Of a stretch of 64,000 bases of DNA, positions 36,488 to 47,735 are shown one piece after another. The notes under the pieces were generated by a model. It was given only the letters and a program-made list of their open reading frames with translations, was not told where the DNA came from and searched no databases. Origin of the DNA: Sipunculus nudus. Its lineage: Eukaryota; Annelida; Sipuncula; Golfingiida; Sipunculidae. Position numbers and translations under genes: made by a program. Position 1 is the first letter of the stretch. Every line of letters begins with the position of its first letter. Where the stretch lies: contig CM049312.1 of NCBI GenBank assembly GCA_026874595.1, positions 29,101,456-29,165,455 of the forward strand. The letters run 5' to 3'.

Positions 36488-39342
36488 TTAGGGATCATTA
36501 ATCTTTTCTCTTTCTGTACAAGTTAGTCTGTTATGGCCATCCATGTGACATATTCCACATTTGTTTTTTCTATGTGAAATATATGACAATCTTTTCAAAG
36601 CTGGAGAACTATACATCCAATGAATCCTGAGGACATCCACAAGGCCCTGTTGAGTACTAGCTCTGTTGGAAAGATTTTTCCTGCAATGTCTAAATATTTT
36701 GTTGCCCGCCTCATTGTGCATGTAATTAGGCCATTTGAAAACTGTAAATGATGCAAAAATATTTTTCCAAATTCAACTGCATTTTCTTTGTAGTTTTTCA
36801 CAAGCTGAGGGTCAGGCTTGTTGGCACAGTAGACTTTACGCATTGTTCTAAACCTTGAAAGGGCTTCTTCCAATACTGTTTTTTGTTCTGGCTGGACAAG
36901 AGCAAGAATATGTTCTTGGTTTTCAGCAGCAAATATCATTCTGGCATAGTTGCCTGGCATCATTAGAGAGGGGTTGGAACCAATGTGTTTTTTTACATGA
37001 TTGTCAAAATTCTGCTCTGCATTTTCCACAGCTGCTGTAGCATCCCACTGCCAAATTCGTGCAATGCACCGAATTATAACCTTTTTGAAAAAGCTGGCCA
37101 TGTTGATATCAGCATGTGTAGCATCCAACAACCTCTCCCTTGGTTGAGACAATAAGATAGGCACAAGTTTCACCCCTTTTGCAACTTTGCTCATCTGTGC
37201 TTCACTGGGATTATCAGGATTGATGTGTAAATATGTAGCTAGATTTGTTGTTTCTCCTTGTGTTCTTGTAATAACAAAATTACCCAAATTTGAAGTGGCA
37301 GTTTGTTTTGTTGCACGACATAATGTACACATATAGGATGAACCTGATCCCTCCAGCCCGCCTAGAGCACGCTCATATTTTTCATCCATCATAGAAGTTA
37401 CAAAATGTAATTCATGTTTTCTCCATTTATTTTGATCAATATTAACTCTTTGAATTTTGCCTTTCAAGGCTTCACGCTCTCTCTCTCTCTATTGGGTTGA
37501 TACACAATGCTGCTGATGCATGGTTATTTTCATCAGCAACCGCTTCCAGCAACGGCCGATTAGTTTGAACAGAGTTAGGACTCTCTTCTTGAAATACTAC
37601 AGTTTCCTTGCCTTTATGGACAATGCTACATTGCAGGATGCAGAATGAAAACCGGAGAGCTTTATCTGGAAGAAATCTCTCCCCCTTTTCCTTTTGGACA
37701 GCTACTTCCCCCATCCCATTCCCTCCATCTTTAACAACAGTTTTGATTGTTAAATCTGTGTCTTGAATGTCAAGTGATTTAATATTTTCATTTATAGCAA
37801 AATCAAGTTCCTCAAGTGTTTTAGCCAAGGCATCAGCATAATGCCATCTCACTCCTTGGCAGTTTGGTATAGGTAAATCCGGAAGACCATAAGAAAAGGA
37901 CTGCATGGTGTCCAGGGGCACACCTTTTTCTTCCTTGATATGAACAAAGTTTGTTGACTGGTGGTGACATATTTCATATGCAACACAATTTGGCATGAAT
38001 TTCTCTTCCATTTTGTCATCTTTTGTTGGCGCACTAAATTTTACCTCATTGGTGTTTTTAAAAAAGTCATATTGTTTCTTGTATTGAGTTTTACTCTGCA
38101 ATGATTCCACCCGCATAGCTAGTGATTCTTCTGGCGACAGAGTGCCTGGAACTGTTTCTTGTTGCCATAAAGACCATAAAGCATCCTTTTTTTCTCTTGG
38201 ACCTTCTATAACAAGTTCATTGTGCAGCAAAAAGTAGAGAACATCCAATTTTGATTCATAATGTGATGCACAAAAATTGTCAATATATTCAATCAAAGGT
38301 TTTAACCTTTTTTTCTTAACATATTGTTTATTCGCTTGAGAAAGGGGCATTTTTTTTTACTCGGTCCTCTGGCATGCATGTTCGTGTCCCTCAAAACAGC
38401 AGCTCGATGCCTGCCATATCCACAGTTTGTCTCATGCGAGTGCAGTTCATTCATTTTAACAACTGCCTTGCAACCTTTCTGTTCATACCTGCATTTTACA
38501 TGCAGTAACTCGTAACCTGCCTCACTAAAGGAGTCTAAAGTAATTATTTCATTGTGATCCAACACCGACTTACAGCGCACACATGTGCTAGTGTTCTTTA
38601 GCCATGCATGTATACATCCTTTGCAATACATGTGCCCACATTCAGTTGCTGTTGGTAAAGTTGGTACCCCCAAACAAATATTGCACTTCAATATATTTGC
38701 GAGCTCCAGTTCTTTACATACCTCTACAGGCACAGAGGTAACATCATAATTACAGGGTAAAGGCTGCAAATCTGGCTCAGGCTGTGTATGGACAATGTCT
38801 CCCTGATCAGCAGACTGGGAACTTCCAGAAGGCTGGTCACCATATACAAGTCTGCGAGGTTTTTTTACCTTTAGAGTTTCAGGTCCTGAACTAGGTGAAC
38901 AAGGTCGTTTCAACAGCCCTCTTCCCCTGGAAGGACTTGTTAATCCACTTTGAGCCGTTGGTGTCTGTGGGATACGAGGTGTGCGACGAACTGTAAACAA
39001 GCATACTACACAAGGATCACTGTGATTATTAAAAGTAACAGCCACTTTATCAGGAACTGGTTTTCTCTCCTGAATCAATTTTCTGTAATAGCCACACAGG
39101 GCTCTACACTTCTCACATAAAAAGTGCGGATGAACATTGCCCAAATCACTTTCAATATCAGTCCGGTATACCTGCTTGATGACATGTTTGAATTTGATTG
39201 CTTTAACTGGTTCTCTCTTGGCATGTACACGTGGGTCTATATATTTCTTACACAATCTACAGAAGCTTTGTAATTTCCTTTCATGATACTGCTGCTTAAA
39301 ATGACTGCCCTGGTCATCTTCTTCTTCTTCCGGTCGTTCCAT
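36488..39342 (-). pseudogene. RAG1L: RAG1-like recombinase, nearly full length, broken
   Basis: The DDE-type recombinase subunit that cuts and joins DNA at the element ends. The last exon starts after TTTTTTCAATACAG (39,351-39,352), with ATG at 39,342. In order: N-terminal zinc region (FCRLC, then VHPHFLCEKC and DPCVVC); C3HC4 RING finger CNIC-CGHMYC-CVRC (residues about 220-247) and a following C-C-H-C finger (about 264-287); and the core, with LRFSFCIL, SGSSYMCTLCRATKQTA, HADINMASFFK and NEAGNKIFRH matching vertebrate RAG1 blocks. The vertebrate Asp708 and Glu962 are kept (37,108-37,110 and 36,710-36,712). The Asp600 position is Asn (37,718-37,720). The C-terminus ends in CX2CX3GHX4C (36,518-36,559). 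Three frame changes: poly-A near 38,350, an AG run near 37,480, and near 36,745. Confidence 0.93.
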
Positions 39343-40022
39343 TTGAGCAGCTGTATTGAAAAAAATATGCATGCAAGTATAATTATTTATTATGTGCAAG
39401 CTTTAATGTATTCATGTTAATCCAAAAGCTATTTTATTTTCAAAGGTCTACATGTCCAATACAAAGATGGAAGTATAGCCTAAGGGAAATAAGTTATTAT
39501 AAAAATCATAACTTTGTTTTTTATTTTGGCTGTTTATGTCAATATTTAGACATTAATTTTATGTCAGAAAATTATTACAGATTTTCTAGAGGATGGCAAG
39601 CTATGTTTCTGTCAATGTTTCATATAAATGTATACAAATAAAAGTTTTTTTAAAGATGCATCTTCTGCTCCCCCCCCCCAGTAACCCTCAATTATTGAAT
39701 TGGGTCATGAAATTTAAAGTGACATTTTTAAAGCATTTTAGATTCATTCTATAAAAAAAGAAAAGCATTATATAGCTGAAACAGCTCAAATGTGCAGAAA
39801 ACAGCAATTTTATATAACTATATATAGGAGGAAGTTTCAGAGTCCAGAAAAAAAATGGAAGGATGTTGAAGGACCAGCCATCTTGCAGGCTGCATGTGAC
39901 ATGACCTGGACTTGCTCTTGGAACTATCCCCTAACATGTGTTTTCATTGGTTTTTGAGAAAAAAATATAAATTAAAAAGTAATTTTTTAGGAAAATTATT
40001 TCATTAAAAAAATCATACTCAC

Positions 40023-40140
40023 TCTTAAATAGTAAAAATCACCGAAAGTGGGTCCCAAATCGACGCACACAATTCCTTTGTTTACATCTGTCATGTCACG
40101 AAGTTCAGCGTTCCCTCAATACGGAAATATACGGCAGTGA
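40023..40140 (-). other. Candidate 5' UTR exon of RAG1L
   Basis: On the minus strand a good donor (AAGA|GTGAGTATG, GT at 40,022-40,021) ends a stretch that could splice to the acceptor at 39,352. A short ATG frame inside it (MTDVNKGIVCVDLG) joins out of frame with RAG1L, so it would be untranslated or a short upstream frame. Based on splice signals only. Confidence 0.3.
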
Positions 40141-40407
40141 GTGCAGTTGATATGAATAACCATTAAGGCCTCCATCTGAGGCTCCGTACGTGGCGCCCCT
40201 AGCGGACAAGTGACACAACGTCATTTATGCACAGGCAAAGGGACACGGCGGTTCTGGACGTGCACGACCAGGCGTGAAAGCCCAAGGCTAACATGACAAC
40301 GAGACTTCAACCAGTACGGATTACACATAGAATGTAACAAACGGCCCGGCGAGGGTGTCACAACACGAGTTACGCCCGTGTCACACAATAAAAAGAGCAC
40401 CTGTAAC

Positions 40408-40920
40408 AATTTAAAGGGACATAATCAGGAGCAATATAATGCCTTTTCTTTTACACTTCAGTTTTTTTTTTTTTTTTTGCTTTATACAAAAGTTTCCCAG
40501 CAAAACCATCCTAGCTTACTGTCTCAGTACCCCCCATACGGCTCTTTAACTGCGTTTTGGTGAACATAGTGTGTGTCTGTCTGTTTACCATAACAATGCC
40601 GTGTGGCTGGAGGTCCAATTGTAAGCCACAACACGCGGTGTTCAGCCAGCGGGAACATATATTACATTTTTTTGCCAAATCGGTCAGGGCATCTCCTGAT
40701 TGACACCTGTTGTGGCTCCGCAAAAAAACACATCACAAGGCGCTGTGTTTATGTTTACACCTCTGTTCGCGCCGGGTTCACTATTTTTTAACACTCATTT
40801 ACAGGAGAAAACAAACGGTTTAAAGGCAATATTTTGGTACAATTTTATCCTAAAAGGAAGAAGCTATTTTTGTGTTAATTCAACATGCTTTATCAGTTGT
40901 TGGGCTCCTTCACATAAAAG
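40408..40920 (+). repeat. Dispersed non-coding repeat B, copy 2
   Basis: Diverged copy of 4,570-5,054, same strand. Shared blocks: AAAGGG-CATAATCAGGAGCAATAT at the start, TCAGCCAGCGGGAACATATATTACAT (40,650s) and GGCAATATTTTGG near 40,827. It lies close to the expected outer end of the RAG-like element, just outside the RAG1L 5' region. Confidence 0.8.
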
Positions 40921-42714
40921 GACTAAAATGCGAACTGATGTATAAATCTGCCCGCAGTTTATCTGTGAATATATCCCCATAAGCCCAGGTGTCTTCAACT
41001 GGAAAACATGGTAACATTAGATATGGAAATGAGGACGGGAGCGTACTTTGGTTAAACAACAGGCCCTGATAAATTTGGTGAAATCGCCCTAAAATAATTT
41101 GTTAATATATGTATGTGTTTTGTTGTAATCATCGGGCAACAATCAGCAGCTCATATCACCGGCTGGCCGACCTAGTATACATTTATATTGGACTGTTCAG
41201 TCTACTTGAGTCGTAAAAAGTCATCCGGGGAAAGTCACTGCAACAACCATCCATCGTATTGCATCGACGTCGTGGCATACAGGCCGCAATCTTACTATTA
41301 GGCTACGAGTGATGACACACCAACCAAAGTATAAATCCATATGTGTCCCTGACAGACATCCTCCATATATGCTTGATGTGTCACAAGGTATCTTTGTCTT
41401 TTAGCAATCTTACACAAAAAGTACGGAGTTGATTTTTGTGATAATATCAATCACCATAAAATATTTATAATTTAAAGGTGGATACTATTTTTACTCAAGT
41501 TGATTCATTTGACCAGGGTAGAAGTTCTCCATTCATAGGAATTAAGGACTTTGTTCTGCTACTTGCATGTTGAACCGAAGTCACTGAAGCGTGACACTGT
41601 GTATACACACAACCGGAGGAGGTTTTTATTCTCTGACTTGACAATCTAGTTTAATAAATTAGTTATTGGTTATAGTATTCTTTACTTGTTAATAAAAAAT
41701 GTCCACAGTCAACGTAATGTTTTTTAAATAAGCTCTATATTCTCCTCCCGTCCAGATCTAAGAAAAAGCAAACAAATATACAGATATATATATATATATA
41801 TATTTATTTATTTATTTATATTCATACTAATATGTTTGTAACATTTATATATAATTAATGATGTAGGCATTCTGATAAAGGTAGTTCTTACGAAAGAATA
41901 ATAATATCGTCAAATTGCATTGAATCAAGACATTGAAATAAGTTAGCTTTGTGATCAGAAATTATAAAACGTAGTGAAATGTTTGTGTCACTCGAGCCAT
42001 ACCCAGGATTTGACATTTCTATCTAAATTTCTCAACAAATAAATGATCATAATTAATTAAATTGATGACTTTGCTTACTTTCCTCGTTAAAGATTGTTTA
42101 CAAAGCTGAAATAAAAACTAATGGAGCAGTCTATGGTATTATGACGGTTTATCAATATGGGCTTTCACCATTCGGAGGCATTCATATTTTCAAAGAAATG
42201 TAATCTTTACTTATGACAACGCCCTTTCTGACGCTTTGCGTACTTAATTGACATGTCAATCCGATTAATTGAACAAGAAAACAATTAGTAAATACAAATA
42301 ACTGCCAATAATTAGGAAGATGGATAATAAATTGGTAAGTGGCCTTCTTCTGTGTTCTTAGACACATGGTTATTAAGCTTTTGATTTTGAAACCCTTGAA
42401 CATGGCAGTTTATTAGTGAAATGCCACGTGCTTCAACCCAGGCATACCTTTTCAACTTAAAGTGCATGGTAGTTCATACCTTTTCCCTTTGACTAACGGG
42501 TGAGTTCATTTGAAAAATAATTTAAGATTTATCCTTCACGATCAGTTATATGAGAAACGAGATTGCACAATTAATTAATAATTATATTTCATTTATAGAT
42601 GAATCGCTAACAGAGTCTTATGAAATTTCATTAAGAGTATTATAATTATTTTATTTAATATCTCTGTGATGTAGATGAATGAATAGCCATGCTGGTTCGT
42701 TGTACGAAGAAATC
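40921..42714. other. No gene recognised
   Basis: AT-rich DNA with a TA run near 41,784-41,812 and TTTA repeats after it. Possible right end of the RAG-like element lies in its first part; no terminal repeat was identified. Confidence 0.55.
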
Positions 42715-42880
42715 GAACATGAATACACAGAAAAGTCGGTTCACTCCCGATGGGAATCGAACCCATGACCTTACGATTGCCGGTCGCTTGCTCAATGGAT
42801 AGAGTAAGCGACCGGAAATCGTAAGGCCATGGGTTCGATTCCCTCGACAGTGAACCGACTTTTCTGTGTATTCACGTTCC
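42715..42880. repeat. Foldback (inverted repeat) with tRNA-like arms
   Basis: Left arm 42,715-42,789 and right arm 42,806-42,880 are inverse copies of about 75 bp at roughly 90% identity around a 16-base loop (GCTCAATGGATAGAGT). Each arm contains a pol III box-B-like GGGTTCGATTCCC (right: 42,831-42,843; left on the minus strand: 42,751-42,763). The loop itself resembles a tRNA A-box (TAGCTCAATGGATAGAG style). It looks like two head-to-head tRNA-derived sequences, possibly a SINE-related or MITE-like foldback. It is not a functional tRNA gene: no acceptor stem or normal anticodon arm is formed. Confidence 0.85.

Positions 42881-42882
<2 letters not shown>

Positions 42883-42924
<42 letters not shown>
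42883..42924. repeat. TA microsatellite, then GT-rich tract
   Basis: TA run directly after the foldback, followed by GTGTGT/TTGGTTG units to about 42,955. Confidence 0.95.
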
Positions 42925-42927
<3 letters not shown>

Positions 42928-42955
42928 TGTGTGTGTGTTGGTTGTGTGTGTGTAT

Positions 42956-45487
42956 TACCACACCGCAAACATCAGTTTTTCTGTCTTCATGTGAAAGAAT
43001 ACACTACCTCTTGCCATCTGGCAAAGGTATAAACATCCTACAGGCATTATATATAAAAGAAATACCTTATGAATCAAAGGAGACTAGTTGAATGCAATCG
43101 CCAAGCGACTGTTGAGCAACCTTGAGAATAAGGACAAGGTTAAAGGTAATGTCATATGCAAATTTCTAGACAGGACTTATATTGTGCCCAAGTTAAAGTT
43201 CTTGAAAATAAAGCACAATGGAGATATGGCGCAAACAGAATATGACAGTAGGAGGAAAAAAAAGAGAAGAAACAAAAATTGAATTAATGATCTTGCGCTG
43301 AGGGACCTAAAAAGCTCCACACAAAAAAAATGTTACCCAAATATGAAGATAGACATAAATTGATCAACCCCTGTAAGCCATATCGGCCCTCTGACATTAG
43401 TTCGTTTATGTCCAGCGTGTTGGCTGTAAGAGTGCCGTGACATCCTTCAGCGGGGAACCCATTTTACGGCTCTATAAAGATGCACATATTTTCGTTATTT
43501 CTGACAACGTCTTTTGGTCTAAAATGAACGCTGTCACTTGGCATAAACAAGATCAATCTTGAGCTTATTTAGTATACTTTCTAACAACACCTGCCGTGAG
43601 AAAGAAAATTTCCGTTTAAACTCAGGATATTCGTTAATCCCTCCGCATGTTTCTTGAATTACTGATCGAAGGAATACAAGCATTGCTCGCACGGTTACTG
43701 GATTTGTATCCAACTTGTAGGCGATTAGGAAATGACTCGTTACCATAGAAACGGAGTTTAAGTTTGGGGTTTGAGTTCACATGTGTTCTTTTGTGTCCAT
43801 TCATCATTGTCTGATGTAAAGCTAAATGTACAGATTATAGGCTGTTTACCTCGATATGGAGATGAGAGACCACTGCGATGCATACCTCGACATTGCTTGT
43901 ATCACGATTCAAGTGAGGCTTGCCAGCTCAATATAAATGCCTACTGAGTCGAGTCGTCACGGCTAATGGGAGACACTAAAAACCACTAAATTAATTGTTT
44001 CAGGGTTTGTCTTTTTTGCCTTTTTTATCCTTTGTTTTCCCTCTATCGGTTTATGCCGTCAGGGCATGGAATAAATAAAGAGTAACAATACATCTCTATT
44101 CATAACCATAAAAAAATCAAACATGCGTTTGACAGACATTTGAATTCGTCAATGTCAGCCAACATTAAAAAAAAATATTAAAACCCATAGTCAATCCATG
44201 CCTGAAAGACATGATTAATTAACTACGGGCTTAATCATACCGAGCTTTCTTTTGTCGCCGATCCTGACAATCTATCACGTTGGAAAATGTTCCCGTACTC
44301 AATACTTAGAGCGCTACGGTGACACTGTCGTGAACATAAAATTTTTTGTTAATCTCCGCAAAAGCACTCATTTAATACGACACACCAGTGGGTCGTCAAC
44401 ACAGGGGTGACAGTTTTTCAATCTGCAGGAAAATTATATTTGTTTAATCCTTCTGGGATTATACTTGTTGGATCCTAGTTTTTTTTAACATTTTCATCAT
44501 TTTAGTTTAAAATGGAATAAACAATGGATTCGGTAATCAAGTAATCTACGAAAAATGAAAGGCAACAAATCGAACTGAAAGAAATAGTCTATGAAAGATA
44601 TATGACTGTCAGTTATAAGTTATTATGGGGGAATGAGGTCATGTTAATAGATTTTATGTAAAAATGATTTTTTTTCAGGGTGGACCACAACATAAAAGAA
44701 AGTTTTACACGGCGGAGACGATTCCTCTTATGGCATGTGGAAATTCCATATACTGACGTGTTTTATGACAGGTAATGGAGTTATTAATATAATGACATAA
44801 GGAATTATATATGGATAATTGCTTTTTAAATATGTTTTGTATGTCTGGTTCCTTGTTTCTCATTCTTTATTGAGAAAGTTTCTTTTTAAAGGAATCCTTT
44901 CGAAGGTTTGGTGTGAACACACTATCGCCAACACTACAGATGAAAATCAAACGAAAGAAAACGGGACAAAGCTACCTTGTTCCCGAGCCCGGGGATCATA
45001 TTTTGACAACCATATTGTGCTGGATGATATAGGTTTTTTAATTCACAGGTTATTGATAAATCCAGTAGAAAATATGACTTCTACAGGCAAGAAATTTATT
45101 TACCATCATTGTCTTTATCTTTATAGTACATTTCGAACCAAATACATTGGAAATAGCATAATATCTATTCATGATTCAAATTTCGGTATCAATCCTTGTG
45201 ACATATACCCCGTATGATGAATATTAGAGATTGGCATTATAAAAATAAGAAATAACAATTTACATCAAACGGCAGCATAGAAATGGTCATGCCAGGGGGG
45301 AGACCGTGTTAGATTTTGATCATTTAATCGTCATGGTTACCATGAGAGGACTTAAAGGAAGAAAGTATTCTTAATTTTTTACGCAAAGCATTTTCTACTG
45401 TCAAAGTTCCATAATATGAGTAAAACTATCTGTGCTAACGTGAAAATATGAATTTATGGGTAGGGTAAAACTGTGTGTATTTATCAG
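42956..45487. other. No gene assigned; candidate upstream part of the lectin gene
   Basis: Unrecognised DNA. One exon-like segment (44,680-44,771) has a strong acceptor (TTTTTTTTCAG), an open frame with VDHNIKESFTRRRR, and a donor (GACAG|GTAATGG), but its phase does not fit the lectin exon at 45,488. The open frame 44,819-45,217 matches nothing I know. Confidence 0.4.
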
Positions 45488-45697
45488 CTATATGCAAGAA
45501 TGGATGGGATTACTTTTTCACCACAAGCAACGTCACGAATTTTCCATTCACGGCTACAAGCGGATCTTGTTATCATTACCTGCTTAAAGCTCAAGGCTGG
45601 AAGGCTTCGCGGAAACAGTGTGTCGAGGCTGGAGGAGACCTCGTGAGCATTGAAACGGAAGCGGAAATGAACCACATCAAAACCACAATCGGACCGA
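45488..45697 (+). CDS. C-type lectin-like domain, first half (internal exon)
   Basis: A 210-nt exon between acceptor TGTATTTATCAG (AG at 45,486-45,487) and donor CCGA|GTAAGC (GT at 45,698-45,699), phase 1 at both ends. The translation shows the start of a C-type lectin domain: CKNGWDYF, GSCYHYLL, GWKASRKQC and GGDLVSIETEAEMNHI. This is the usual C-Y-x-F ... W-x-x-A-x-x-x-C ... GGDLVSI-x-x-x-x-E pattern. Its donor is phase-compatible with the exon at 55,805. Upstream exons, including any signal peptide, were not found. Likely a secreted or surface sugar-binding or immune-type protein by family, but ligand is unknown. Confidence 0.82.
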
Positions 45698-47735
45698 GTA
45701 AGCACAGAATCACTTCCTGTAATATCAAATAAAAATTTAATATCGATCATTAAATTAAAATCCAAAATGTGACGTTTACCCCGCCCCCCCCAAGGACACA
45801 GCTTCAGCTATGAGGTTAACGACCTTAGAAAATATGTCAAGCTAAAAAGTTAAATACAGTTGTAAATATGTCACCTATGGCTAATATAGTGCCCAAAGTT
45901 CAGATTTTTAACAATCGGCTACATTTCAGGTATAATATATATGAAAATTTGTATTCGATGGTTTTGCACTTTTGGAGAGCTAAGAAAGACCAACCACAAG
46001 GTTTGGCCCATATATTGGTATAGAAATAAACTCTCCAACCCCTATAAACCTCCTTCTTAAAGGGGAAGGTTTAATTGTGAGGGTTGGAAAGTAGGTTAAG
46101 GCTTTGTGATTTGGGTCAGAAGGTCTTAGGGTTTGAACTCATTCAGCGCCTGAGACGGCAAAAAGGTAAATCTCAATAGAACCTCAGAAATTGACCTATC
46201 CACCACAGCCCATATACTCCACCCTTTTAACCTGATTATGATAATCAGCCCCAAAAAACGCTCCTACAAAGAAGGCCTTCCATGCTCCTGGTTCCGGGAG
46301 CTGATTACAAGACAAAAGTGACGTTACAAAGGTCGATGACGTATGAATCACATTGACTGACGTCATCAACTGGAATATCTCTGTTTTTCTGTGATGAGTA
46401 TATCGCAGTCATTGTGAAGTGTCTTGCCATATTTTGGATTATTTGCCTCATACTAATTACGTGCCAGGTAAGACATTATTTTTCAATCGGTAGTCGGCGG
46501 AATGTCTCTTGCAGCCTTTGGCCGAGAATTTTATTATAGAGTCTCCTCAAAAAATATTTCATGGAAAACATGCCTACACGGATACTGCCTTACTGGTACA
46601 GACTATATAGTGGGCCATCCAAATTCTGAAAAAGGTCCTCTAGAATTATTTTTCCGGCATCGCGTGTCAATAGCTAGCATCCATGTGAGATCTGACCAGT
46701 GTTAGGAGGTAAAAAAGATGTGAGTGGATGCCATTGGGAAAAATGAAGTTGAAGGTCATTTTGAAGGTGATCAAGGTCAAAAGGTATAAAATTTCGGTTT
46801 TTCCCTTGTTTGGTGTAATATAGGCCACTTTTTAAAGAGATGTCCTGTCAATAATATCAAATTGTTTTGTTAATTGCAAATGAAAATATATTATTGCAAA
46901 TTAATAAACTTGTAATGAATAAAAAATGCCGATAATTTACTATATAGGACTGTGATTTTACTGAATTTGTAACCTCGTGTTTGCACTGTACATCGTCTGA
47001 TCGTCCTGTCTGTGGGTTTGTATTTATTTCTCACTCACCTCCGAGATGTCTGAATGCACAGATTAATAACTTTGTCGTTTTATTATGCGTGGGCCACATT
47101 TAGAACACTATTGGTTGCTATATGACTGTGGCAACTAGGGGTCGCTGGCGACTACATCATGACAATGTTTTGTTTTGCTATAGATGCTTGTTTGTTTTGT
47201 GTGTTCACATATGTTGAGTTAACAATATTAAGTTGTCAACTCCTTCCATCGCAGTGATATAAACTTTTTTTATTTCTGTCCTATTTCCACGAAGCAGATC
47301 AAGTCTCAAATGGACGTATTCTGCAAATACTTCATTTATGATAGTGCTAACTGTTGTTTAATCATTTTATACTGTCTTTATTCAAATAGCTTTATTTATA
47401 TTCAGAGCCAGATAGAGAATCTTAAAAGTACTAGCATGTACATGCTACCACGACCACTTTAGAGTTAATAGAGTGATAATATCATGATATAATTTGTATC
47501 AATAATAAGATTTGTTATTGAATATATATATGACTCATTTATCGATTGCATGCATGAAAGAAAGTCCCAGTTGTTTGAAACCATTTTAGTCGTAGGCAAA
47601 TATAATGACATTAATAGTGGCAAATAATAATAATAATAATAATAATGATAATAATTTGATAATTTGAAAGATAATGCCCTCTGGAGCTATATACCTTTAA
47701 TTAGATAGCAGTTAATTCAAATATATCATCAGCAG
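45698..47735. other. Lectin intron, 5' part; no gene recognised
   Basis: Includes an open frame at 46,502-46,705 with a possible acceptor (CTCTTGCAG) before it; its protein (MSLAAFGREFYYRVSS...) matches no family I recognise. An AAT run lies at about 47,628-47,656. Confidence 0.5.

Larger units (their letters stand above)
33722..39350. mobile_element. RAG-like (ProtoRAG-type) transposon, coding core
   Basis: A convergent, tail-to-tail pair of RAG2-like (plus) and RAG1-like (minus) genes with about 1.4 kb between their ends. This is the layout of ProtoRAG in amphioxus. RAG-like elements are also known in echinoderms, hemichordates and some protostomes including bivalves. The outer limits, where the terminal inverted repeats (expected to start CAC) and 5-bp target duplications should lie, were not found by eye; they should be looked for in 31,390-33,700 and 39,400-42,000. 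Both genes carry frameshifts, so this copy could not move by itself. Confidence 0.93.

Noticed and set aside
40560-40571. CATAGTG (inverse of CACTATG) as the right end of the RAG-like element
   Set aside because: It lies inside repeat B, has no matching left end, and no target duplication was seen.
42806-42843. A tRNA gene in the foldback
   Set aside because: A-box and B-box-like sequences are present, but no acceptor stem or proper anticodon arm can be formed.
44680-44771. Exon upstream of the lectin domain
   Set aside because: Good splice signals, but the phase does not match the lectin exon and no domain is recognised.
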